The notes under the pieces were generated by a model. It worked only from the letters and a program-made list of their open reading frames with translations. It ran no database searches and was not told where the DNA came from. Positions 18,562 to 25,329 of a DNA stretch of 64,000 bases are shown here, piece after piece. The DNA comes from an uncultured Lachnospiraceae bacterium. Lineage in GTDB: Bacteria; Bacillota; Clostridia; Lachnospirales; Lachnospiraceae. The translations under genes were made by a program, and so were the position numbers. Every line of letters begins with the position of its first letter. Positions within the stretch are counted from its first letter, which is position 1. The DNA is taken from assembly GCA_947176505.1 (NCBI GenBank), contig CAMWQW010000019.1, positions 16,436 to 80,435 on the forward strand, written 5' to 3'.

Positions 18562-19175
18562 TTACCATACCTTAATTGAAAAATAATGTCTGCCTGTGTT
18601 GCCAATTCGTTTGAATGAGTTACAACAATTACACATTTGTTCAGCTCATGTGCGCTTTCTTTTAATACGTTGATAATCCCACCCGCTGTATCCTCGTCTA
18701 AATTTCCCGTTGGTTCATCAGCTAAAATAACGGGGGTATCAGAAGCCAGTGCACGGGCGATAGCTACACGTTGCTGCTGCCCTCCGGACAACTTCATTAC
18801 ATTGCGCTTTACTTCTTCATCTGTTAATCCAAGTCGTTCCAATATCGGCAATACATTTTGCTTTGCTGTCAGTTCTGCATTTTCAATAGGGGTCATATAG
18901 TCAATAAGGTTATAACTTTGAAATATCAAAGAAACATGATTGCGCCTGTGATATTCAAGCCCCCGTTGTAAGATATTTTCCCGTTCAAAGAGAATTGCGC
19001 CTTTTTGAGGAATATCAAGCCCGCCAATCAGCGACAACAATGTTGTTTTGCCGGAGCCGGACGCGCCAATAATGGCATACATTTTTCCGGCTTCAAACTC
19101 TGCGTTTATATCTGATAAAACCGGTTGTCCATTCTTGTAAGCATATTGTATTTCGTTCACTTCTAAAATAGCCAT
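18546..19175 (-). CDS. ABC transporter ATP-binding protein (MacB/LolD/BceA type)
   Basis: A 209-residue ATPase with Walker A (GASGSGKTTLL), Q-loop region (IFQSYNLIDYMTP), ABC signature (LSGGQQQRVAIARAL), Walker B (VILADEPTGNLDE) and H-loop (VVTHSNE). The LSGGQQQR plus DEPTGNLDE combination marks the LolD/MacB group that partners FtsX-like permeases. It follows the permease gene by 15 bp in the same operon. Together they probably export or sense a peptide, lipid or antibiotic; the substrate cannot be read from sequence. The base composition looks more AT-rich by eye than the flanking genes. Confidence 0.93.
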   Translation of the reverse strand: MAILEVNEIQYAYKNGQPVLSDINAEFEAGKMYAIIGASGSGKTTLLSLIGGLDIPQKGAILFERENILQRGLEYHRRNHVSLIFQSYNLIDYMTPIENAELTAKQNVLPILERLGLTDEEVKRNVMKLSGGQQQRVAIARALASDTPVILADEPTGNLDEDTAGGIINVLKESAHELNKCVIVVTHSNELATQADIIFQLRYGNLYTI

Positions 19176-19190
19176 TTTACATATCCTCCC

Positions 19191-20639
19191 TTAACTCATT
19201 TTGGATAATATTTCTCGTGGTTTTAAGCGCATTATCGTTAGTGAGGATGCTCCTACCGAAAGAATGATAATTGCAATACCTATGATATAGAGCTGCAGCA
19301 CATTATATATGCTAACGGTTGTGTGAATCTGTGCTTCCTCTGTTTCTGTTTCAACTGCTGATATTTCAACATCAACATTATTTTTCTGTTGCTGTGGCGT
19401 ATCTGATAGGGCTAAACCGTCTTTTATGCTGATTGAAATACCGTCACTGCTATATCCGTCTTTTAGTTGAGTTACTATCCCTGTCGGTTCTTCTCTAGCA
19501 GGAGTAGTTTGTTGCAGCAAACCATTCGCCAGTTGATTTGCAACAGTATTACTTGTTACATAAGAAAATCCAAAAGCAAACACCGCAATCATTAAAACTT
19601 CTGTCAAATATTGACTGATGATGTTTACTTTTGCAATACCAAGAGAAAGAAATACCCCTGTTTCGTGAATACGGCTTCTGCCCCACATAGTAAGAACTAA
19701 AGAGAGAATGATTGCACTGACAATCGCAATTACAATAATCATAGTCGTTACCAAAGTTTGAACTTTCTGCAATGGCGCAGCAGCTTCTAAATATGTTTCA
19801 CTATTTGTTATAACTTCAAAAGCACGCCAATCGATAGAGGACAAATTTTTCACATCCGAGATAATATGATCAAGCTGCGCCGGGTCAAAAACATCAAATG
19901 TCACACTTTCAAATCCCGCTGGCATATTTCCAAACAAATTTTGTAAAGTTTGAAAATCAATAAAAATCTGGTTTTCTGCTTTTTCATAAGTAACGATATT
20001 TTCATACATTGGATCTGGTTTCAGAATTTCATAAATACCGATAATCTTAACCGTCGCTGTATTGTCACTTTGTATAGAAATGGCGTCGCCTAATTTCAGA
20101 CCATTTTTCTCCGCTAAGGCATTGCTGATGACTGCAACATTCTTTTCATTTTCTGTAATGTGGTTTCCTTCAATCAAGTTAAATTTTTCTGATTGAAAGA
20201 AATTATTGTTTTGCGTATCTATGACACTCCAAGCATAGATTAAATTGTTGTATTCTGCTTTCATAGGGACATTTCCGGGAAATATATCAAGATTTGTGTA
20301 AACGAACGTATGTGTTTCAGCGCTATAGTTTTTAATCCCGTTAATGGTTATAACAGTGTCAATAATTTCTCGCGTAATAGGATATTCCGTATAGAGTTCT
20401 ACATTGCCCTCATTGTCAACAGTTTTCTTTGCATAAGGATTGTTGTCTGAAAGATCAACTACCATTTGAAACTCACCGCCTAAAGCCTCTCGTAAATTAC
20501 GTTGCGCTTCCTGTGATGATTTTGCAATCGAAAGTCCCGTTAATACAAAAGTTGCCATGACAAGAAGTATAAAAAAGAGCAAGATACTCTTACCCTTCTT
20601 CCTTGTGACGTATAAAAACGCCCGTTTGGTAGTTCCCAT
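19191..20639 (-). CDS. FtsX/MacB-like ABC transporter permease
   Basis: A 482-residue membrane protein. One N-terminal span (ILLFFILLVMATFVLTGL) is followed by a large extracytoplasmic MacB_PCD-like domain (about residues 45-290), then three membrane spans. The first of these is TTMIIVIAIVSAIILSLVLT and the last is LYIIGIAIIILSVGASSLTI. A hydrophilic insert of about 70 residues lies between the penultimate and last spans (SISIKDGLALSDTPQQQK, then EISAVETETEEAQ). The short N-terminal basic region and the single-span/three-span plan match MacB-type permeases. GGAGGTACTAAA precedes the ATG. It is the first gene of a two-gene operon preceded by a promoter box shared with the neighbouring two-component system. 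Confidence 0.9.
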   Translation of the reverse strand: MGTTKRAFLYVTRKKGKSILLFFILLVMATFVLTGLSIAKSSQEAQRNLREALGGEFQMVVDLSDNNPYAKKTVDNEGNVELYTEYPITREIIDTVITINGIKNYSAETHTFVYTNLDIFPGNVPMKAEYNNLIYAWSVIDTQNNNFFQSEKFNLIEGNHITENEKNVAVISNALAEKNGLKLGDAISIQSDNTATVKIIGIYEILKPDPMYENIVTYEKAENQIFIDFQTLQNLFGNMPAGFESVTFDVFDPAQLDHIISDVKNLSSIDWRAFEVITNSETYLEAAAPLQKVQTLVTTMIIVIAIVSAIILSLVLTMWGRSRIHETGVFLSLGIAKVNIISQYLTEVLMIAVFAFGFSYVTSNTVANQLANGLLQQTTPAREEPTGIVTQLKDGYSSDGISISIKDGLALSDTPQQQKNNVDVEISAVETETEEAQIHTTVSIYNVLQLYIIGIAIIILSVGASSLTIMRLKPREILSKMS

Positions 20640-20695
20640 TTTAGTACCTCCGTTTTCTGCTGTTTGTTTTATGGAACAGTGGTATCTTAACTTTC

Positions 20696-20717
20696 CAATG
20701 TGGAACCAGTATGAAAC
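20696..20717 (-). promoter_or_regulatory. Candidate response-regulator box upstream of the ABC operon
   Basis: A 22-bp sequence lies about 57 bp before the permease start. It matches a segment upstream of the response-regulator gene (22601-22622) at 17 of 22 positions. On the minus strand the shared parts are TTTCATA and TCCACATTG. A second TTCATA lies 11 bp further upstream, and a short TTCCA/TGGAA inverted repeat (20693-20705) overlaps it. It is probably the binding site of the adjacent OmpR-type regulator. Confidence 0.55.
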
Positions 20718-20740
20718 ATATATGAAGTGAATAAGGAATT

Positions 20741-20775
20741 GAAAAAGCTCCCCATTTTTTGGAGAGCTTTTTTTG
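20741..20775 (-). terminator. Rho-independent terminator after the kinase gene
   Basis: A 10-bp stem with one mismatch (20744-20753 with 20761-20770), closed by an AT-rich loop and followed on the minus strand by a run of T. It sits immediately after the histidine kinase stop, separating the two-component operon from the ABC operon. Confidence 0.8.
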
Positions 20776-20778
20776 TTA

Positions 20779-21906
20779 CTATATTACTGTATCCAGATTG
20801 ATAACGAACTTCATTCCCGACGGTTCTTTCATGGGAAGAAACGCATAAGAAATACCCATAGATTTTAGAAATGTATCTACAATATATAGTCCAAGCCCAT
20901 TGCCGCCTCTATCACGGTTTCGGTCAAAGTCGGGGCGATAAAACGGTTCAAAAAGATGTTGTAATGTGTCTATGGGGATAGGGATACATTCATTTTCTAC
21001 GATAATTCTCTGCCTGTCGAAGTATACAGAAATTTTTCCACCCTTTTCCGTATATGCAACAGCATTAGCAAGAATATTTGAGATTGCTTTTTCAAACATA
21101 TGTGGCGGCAATACCACGGAAAAATTATCTTCTATATCAAGGTGGAAAACGATACCTTTTGTCTTAGCAATAAGTATATAAGGTTCGCACAAGCAGGAAA
21201 TCATATTTGACAGGTCAACTCTTATCGCTGTTTCGTTCTTTGCAGACACACCCAGCTTTGAAGCTTCAAGTATATCATGTATCATTTCTGCAAGGTGTTC
21301 TGTCATTTCTTTACATTCCGGCAAAAAAGTGTCATAGTCTTTATACTTCCCAATTCCAAGTATCATATTTTCTAAAGTGGCATTTAACGCTGTGATAGGC
21401 GTTTTTAATTCATGCGAAGCAGCCCGCAGAAAATCAACCTTTGATCTTTCACTTTCACTTACACGCTGCTTCTCAATTTCAAGGTTCTCAATCGTTGATA
21501 ACAAACTTTGATATAAATAATTGATATTATCAGCTAATATACCGATTTCGTCTTTTGGATTGATATTACAAAAAACTCCCTCTTGCATTTGCGCCATTTG
21601 TCCTGTAACCATACTGATATGCTTTATAGGAACAGTAAACTTTCTTGAGAATAAAAAAGAACAGATTATTGAAACAATCACACAACAAATTAAAGATAAT
21701 GGCAAGGCCTTCAAAACGGCTTTTGTAACATAGTCTGTTACATTCAGACTTGTGCTGAAAGACGTTTCTACTTGTGAATTAACTGAAACATCAAGCCATT
21801 CCGGTTGGGTAAATAAGTAGAGCAGCATGTGAGCTATGCCGACAATAAAAAGCATAAGACCCAATGTGTAAGCAAAGGTTTTAGGAAATATTTTTATCTG
21901 TTTCAT
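20779..21906 (-). CDS. Sensor histidine kinase paired with the ABC exporter
   Basis: A 375-residue membrane kinase: span 1 near residues 11-31, an extracytoplasmic loop of about 45 residues, span 2 near 70-90 (LPLSLICCVIVSIICSFLFS), a HAMP linker, HisKA H-box (RAASHELKTPITALNA, His near 165), N-box (ISNILANAVAYTEKG) and G-box (DRGGNGLGLYIVDTFL). The short sensor loop is typical of VanS-like or antibiotic-sensing kinases working with an ABC transporter. Its ATG overlaps the regulator stop (TAATG), so the pair is translationally coupled. It should control the adjacent permease/ATPase operon. Confidence 0.92.
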   Translation of the reverse strand: MKQIKIFPKTFAYTLGLMLFIVGIAHMLLYLFTQPEWLDVSVNSQVETSFSTSLNVTDYVTKAVLKALPLSLICCVIVSIICSFLFSRKFTVPIKHISMVTGQMAQMQEGVFCNINPKDEIGILADNINYLYQSLLSTIENLEIEKQRVSESERSKVDFLRAASHELKTPITALNATLENMILGIGKYKDYDTFLPECKEMTEHLAEMIHDILEASKLGVSAKNETAIRVDLSNMISCLCEPYILIAKTKGIVFHLDIEDNFSVVLPPHMFEKAISNILANAVAYTEKGGKISVYFDRQRIIVENECIPIPIDTLQHLFEPFYRPDFDRNRDRGGNGLGLYIVDTFLKSMGISYAFLPMKEPSGMKFVINLDTVI

Positions 21907-22568
21907 TATTCTACCTCATATTTGTAACCAATACCTTTAACCGTAACAATACAGTCAAGTCGGAGTTTTTTTCGCAGGTTCTTAATGTAAGTATCAACCG
22001 TTCTGTCAATAATAGGATAACTGTCACCCCACAAATCATCAAGTATCTGCGAACGGGTAAGTACCAGCCCTTTATGCTCCACAAGCAATTTTAGCAGATC
22101 AATTTCTTTTGGGGTAATGTCAATCTTACTACTACCGTCTTTTGCCGTATAGCCGGAAAAATCAACTGTCACATCGCCAAAAGTCATTATATCGGGCATG
22201 ATACTTTTTCCACTTCGGCGTAAGAGGGCTGTAATGCGCCGCCCTAATAAAATCATGGAAAAAGGCTTTGTAATATAATCGTCAGCCTGTTCATCAAAGC
22301 TTGTCACTTGTGTATATTCATCTTCAACGGCTGTCAACATAAGAATAGGAACTGAACTCTTCCCCCGTATCTCATGCAAAACAGAAAGCCCGGATATTTG
22401 GGGCAGCATAATGTCTAGGACAACAAGATCAATATTATTCGTGTCAAATATTTGTAATGCACTTCCACCGTCATAAGCGGGAATTATTTTGTGTCCTGCA
22501 GATTTTAGATATTCACATACTGCTTCGTTTGTTTTTACATCATCTTCTACAATAAGTAATGTTGCCAT
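21906..22568 (-). CDS. OmpR-family response regulator paired with the ABC exporter
   Basis: A 220-residue regulator. The receiver domain has E8/D9/D10, phosphoacceptor D52 (VVLDIMLPQ), Thr in MLTAVED and the conserved Lys in ITKPFS. The winged helix carries ITPKEIDLLKLLVEHKG and VDTYIKNLRKKLR, typical of VanR/PhoB-like proteins. GGAGGTGC precedes the ATG. It is first in the operon with the kinase. A 22-bp box just upstream is nearly repeated in front of the ABC operon, suggesting autoregulation plus transporter control. Confidence 0.94.
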   Translation of the reverse strand: MATLLIVEDDVKTNEAVCEYLKSAGHKIIPAYDGGSALQIFDTNNIDLVVLDIMLPQISGLSVLHEIRGKSSVPILMLTAVEDEYTQVTSFDEQADDYITKPFSMILLGRRITALLRRSGKSIMPDIMTFGDVTVDFSGYTAKDGSSKIDITPKEIDLLKLLVEHKGLVLTRSQILDDLWGDSYPIIDRTVDTYIKNLRKKLRLDCIVTVKGIGYKYEVE

Positions 22569-22600
22569 AAAAGCACCTCCTTACTTTAAGTTTATCATAT

Positions 22601-22622
22601 CAATGTGGAGCAAATATGAAAT
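22601..22622 (-). promoter_or_regulatory. Candidate autoregulatory box upstream of the response regulator
   Basis: Partner copy of the box at 20696-20717; read on the plus strand, CAATGTGGA and TATGAAA are common to both. A possible minus-strand -10 (TATGAT) lies immediately downstream, so bound regulator would sit at the -35 region. Confidence 0.5.
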
Positions 22623-22711
22623 CGTCCTATTTTCAGGGAAGTTTTATGTCTTTTATCGGCTGATGATCACAAAAGATAACACAAAGGAATATTAAGCAAA
22701 ACTTAATATAA

Positions 22712-22740
22712 TTGTGTGTACGCTTGTGTTAGGATAATGT
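22712..22740 (+). promoter_or_regulatory. Likely promoter of the small lipoprotein gene
   Basis: TTGTGT (22712-22717) and TAATGT (22735-22740) are separated by 17 bp, upstream of the plus-strand lipoprotein gene, with a GGGGAGG ribosome site following. It is divergent from the response-regulator promoter. Confidence 0.45.
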
Positions 22741-22773
22741 TATTGAATAATTCATCGGGGAGGATAATCAATA

Positions 22774-23229
22774 ATGACTAAGAAAAAAGTAGCTCCTTTT
22801 TTTATCGGAATTATAATTGTGGCTGCAAGTTTAACAGCATGTCAGCAATCAGATACACGAGGTATAGATACAATAACCCTAAATGGCAAAGAGTATTATA
22901 TGATTGCTACTGAATTGCAACTTCGTTCCATTAGCACATACGGGCTTGATAAAAACTATATGCAACAAAATGATATTGAAATATCAGATGAAGAATGGAT
23001 ACCAATAGGAACATCTGATAATCCGTTTACTGGTTCTTACAACGGAAATGGATTCAAAATTATTGGTTTCACTGATAAGCATTCTGATAGTACACTTTTT
23101 GGAAGTGCAAACGGTGCTGACTTGTATAACATCACTTTTTCGTATAAAAATACGGAAAATATTGATATCGAGGAGAAGGTTTGCAAAAACGAGGACAAAT
23201 GTCAGATTTATGATATATTTTCTGAATAA
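22774..23229 (+). CDS. Small lipoprotein with GLUG-like motif
   Basis: A 151-residue precursor with a lipoprotein signal (IIIVAASLTAC, lipid Cys23), so it is anchored on the outer face of the membrane. After a short beta region (ITLNGKEYYMIATELQLRSI) comes a GLUG-like segment (GTSDNPFTGSYNGNGFKIIG), a motif found in many surface proteins. The C-terminus is charged with two cysteines (VCKNEDKC). No enzymatic signature is seen. It is divergent from the two-component genes and shares their AT-rich composition; a link to the ABC exporter is possible but only inferred from position. Confidence 0.75.
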   Translation: MTKKKVAPFFIGIIIVAASLTACQQSDTRGIDTITLNGKEYYMIATELQLRSISTYGLDKNYMQQNDIEISDEEWIPIGTSDNPFTGSYNGNGFKIIGFTDKHSDSTLFGSANGADLYNITFSYKNTENIDIEEKVCKNEDKCQIYDIFSE

Positions 23230-23280
23230 TAAATTGCGTAATTTTGATTATAAAGTTTTTGATAGACTATAATTTCGGTA

Positions 23281-23331
23281 TTGACTAAACATATTAAAGT
23301 TGCTATATTGTACTTGTACAATAAGTACAAT
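23281..23331 (+). promoter_or_regulatory. Promoter and overlapping palindromic operator of the GntR/ABC operon
   Basis: TTGACT (23281-23286), a 17-bp spacer and TATATT (23304-23309) form a good sigma-A promoter. From 23307 to 23331 runs an inverted repeat ATTGTAC-N11-GTACAAT, with a central TTGTACAA. It covers the -10 and the expected start site, an ideal place for autorepression by the YtrA-type GntR regulator encoded next. Confidence 0.75.
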
Positions 23332-23350
23332 TGTGAATAAAGAGGTACAC

Positions 23351-23725
23351 ATGGAAATCATTATCAGTAACAATGCTGACAAACCGATTTATGAACAAAT
23401 CACATCGCAGGTAAAAGCAATGATCATGAACGGTGAACTCCAGGCAGGTGATACAATCCCATCCATGCGGGCGCTTGCGAAATCCATCCATGTAAGCGTC
23501 ATCACAGTCCAAAAAGCTTATGAAGACTTACAGAGGGACGGATTTATCGAGACCACAATCGGCAGAGGAAGCTTCGTGTCGGCACAAAACAAAGAATTTT
23601 ATCAGGAAGAGCAGCAGCGTATTGCAGAGGAACATTTGCAGGCAGCAGCGGAAATCGGACGGACAAGTAATATTTCTCTCGAAAAACTGACGGAACTGTT
23701 AGCCTTATTCTATCGGGAAAATTAA
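23351..23725 (+). CDS. GntR-family regulator, YtrA subfamily
   Basis: A 124-residue repressor-type regulator. The winged helix is at about residues 10-75 (KPIYEQITSQVKAMIMNGEL, then SMRALAKSIHVSVITVQKAY and TTIGRGSFVSAQN), followed by a short helical dimerisation tail of about 45 residues. The short C-terminus is the hallmark of the YtrA group, which lacks the FadR/HutC ligand domain. The ATG at 23351 has AGAGG upstream; an earlier in-frame start would lie inside the operator. It is the first gene of an operon with an ABC-2 ATPase and permease, and probably represses its own operon. Confidence 0.93.
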   Translation: MEIIISNNADKPIYEQITSQVKAMIMNGELQAGDTIPSMRALAKSIHVSVITVQKAYEDLQRDGFIETTIGRGSFVSAQNKEFYQEEQQRIAEEHLQAAAEIGRTSNISLEKLTELLALFYREN

Positions 23726-23744
23726 CATAGAAAGGACAGATCAG

Positions 23745-24611
23745 ATGGAAAACATTTTAGAAGTACAGCAGGTTTCCAAAACATTTCCGAAATCAAATTT
23801 TACATTAGATAAATTATCTTTTGCCTTACCCTACGGAGCAATTATGGGCTTCGTAGGCGAAAACGGCGCGGGTAAGACTACCACCATTGGCTGCATCTTG
23901 AATACAATCCACAAAGACATCGGAAACGTAAAACTGTTCGGCAAAGAAATGCTGGATGGCGACACTGACATTCGCGAGCGAATCGGTGTTGTCTATGACA
24001 CAGATAATTTCCCCGGCTTCTGGACGGTAAAACAGTTGTCACGAGTCATGGCTGGGCTTTATAAGAATTGGGACCACGCCCTGTTCCAAAAATATATAGA
24101 AAATTTTCATTTACCGGCTACCCAAAAAATAAAGCACTATTCCAGAGGTATGTCGATGCAGCTCGCCATTGCTGCCGCTTTGTCACACCATCCGAAATTA
24201 TTAATCCTAGATGAAGCAACCAGCGGCTTAGACCCTGTCATGCGTGACGAAATACTGGATGTTTTTCTGGAATTTGTGCAGGAAGAAGACCATTCCATTC
24301 TTCTTTCTTCCCATATCACAAGCGACTTGGAAAAAGTAGCGGACTATATCACTTTTATCCATAACGGCAGGCTCATTACAACCGTTTCCAAAAATGATTT
24401 GGCTTATCATTACGCCGTTATGCGTTGCAAAGAAAGCCAGTTTCTCGCATTAGATCCCTGTGATATTCTTGCCTGCCGCAAACGAGATTTTCAGATTGAC
24501 GTATTAGTGGCTGATGGAAAAAAAGCAGAACGCAAATATAAAGATGTCGTTATCGACCATGTTTCAGTTGATGAAATGATGCTGTTGTTGGTAAAGGGGG
24601 AACGGATATGA
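23745..24611 (+). CDS. ABC-2 type transporter ATP-binding protein
   Basis: A 288-residue ATPase with Walker A (GENGAGKTTTIGCIL), a Q-loop region replaced by VVYDTDNFPGFW, a variant signature (HYSRGMSMQLAIAAALS), Walker B (LLILDEATSGLDP) and H-loop (LLSSHITSDLE). The YSRGM signature and roughly 60-residue C-terminal extension fit the YtrB/CcmA group of peptide or antibiotic resistance exporters. It follows the GntR gene by 19 bp and overlaps the permease start by 4 bp. Confidence 0.93.
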   Translation: MENILEVQQVSKTFPKSNFTLDKLSFALPYGAIMGFVGENGAGKTTTIGCILNTIHKDIGNVKLFGKEMLDGDTDIRERIGVVYDTDNFPGFWTVKQLSRVMAGLYKNWDHALFQKYIENFHLPATQKIKHYSRGMSMQLAIAAALSHHPKLLILDEATSGLDPVMRDEILDVFLEFVQEEDHSILLSSHITSDLEKVADYITFIHNGRLITTVSKNDLAYHYAVMRCKESQFLALDPCDILACRKRDFQIDVLVADGKKAERKYKDVVIDHVSVDEMMLLLVKGERI

Positions 24612-25264
24612 AAGGACTCATGAAAAGCAACTTATATGCGACATCTGCAAATGCCAAAATCTTCTCGGCTGTTATGGCTTTGCTTGGAATCTTTATGATT
24701 GTTATGGGTAGTAAAATCCCGGCACTTATCATTGGATATATGCTGTCAGTCATGGTTGGCTTCTCATTTATTTCAATTGCAAGCGTATGCAAAGATAGCA
24801 CTGCCAAGTGGGCAAAACACAAACTGACCGCGCCACTCAAAAGAGCCGATATTATAAAAAGCTTTTTCGCAAGCCAGCTTTTATGGCTTGTTATGGGAAT
24901 GACTTTTGCCGGAACCACTGTTACATTGTGCATAGCGTTACACGGTTATCCGTTTGACAGAACTACTGATATCTTCATGCTGTTTGTCGTCGGAATCGGA
25001 GTCAGCCTTTTTATGGGAGCAATTTTCTTTCCGCTATTCTTCCTTGGCGGAGACGAACGTAATGAAGTGCTTTTAATTGTCAGCATATTATGCAGTATCG
25101 GCATCATCATAGGGCTTATCATATTGATCAACTCCTTCTTTCCGTCACCTATGAACACATTACAGCTCATTTTAGGCGGCACAATAATTCTAGCCTGCTC
25201 AATATTGACATTCACTTTATCTTATCCGCTGACTGTCAAAATTTTCAAACGGAAAGAATACTGA
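24608..25264 (+). CDS. ABC-2 type permease
   Basis: A 218-residue membrane protein with about six hydrophobic spans (for example IFSAVMALLGIFMIVMGSKI, LLWLVMGMTFAGTTVTLCIA, ILGGTIILACSILTFTLSYP). Between spans two and three a short cytoplasmic loop (KDSTAKWAKHKLTAPLKRAD) matches the coupling loop of ABC-2 permeases found with YtrA regulators. Its ATG overlaps the ATPase stop (ATGA). Substrate unknown; such modules often answer cell-wall-active compounds. Confidence 0.88.
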   Translation: MKGLMKSNLYATSANAKIFSAVMALLGIFMIVMGSKIPALIIGYMLSVMVGFSFISIASVCKDSTAKWAKHKLTAPLKRADIIKSFFASQLLWLVMGMTFAGTTVTLCIALHGYPFDRTTDIFMLFVVGIGVSLFMGAIFFPLFFLGGDERNEVLLIVSILCSIGIIIGLIILINSFFPSPMNTLQLILGGTIILACSILTFTLSYPLTVKIFKRKEY

Positions 25265-25276
25265 TTTCTCAAAAAA

Positions 25277-25311
25277 GGAAATGAACCAGCCGTAAGGCGT
25301 AATTCATTCCC
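25277..25311. terminator. Possible terminator between convergent operons
   Basis: A 9-bp imperfect stem (25277-25285 with 25303-25311) with a smaller GCC/GGC inner stem lies between the permease stop and the htpG stop. The T-run is weak, so termination efficiency is uncertain. Confidence 0.4.
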
Positions 25312-25329
25312 TTAATTTAGTTTACATAA

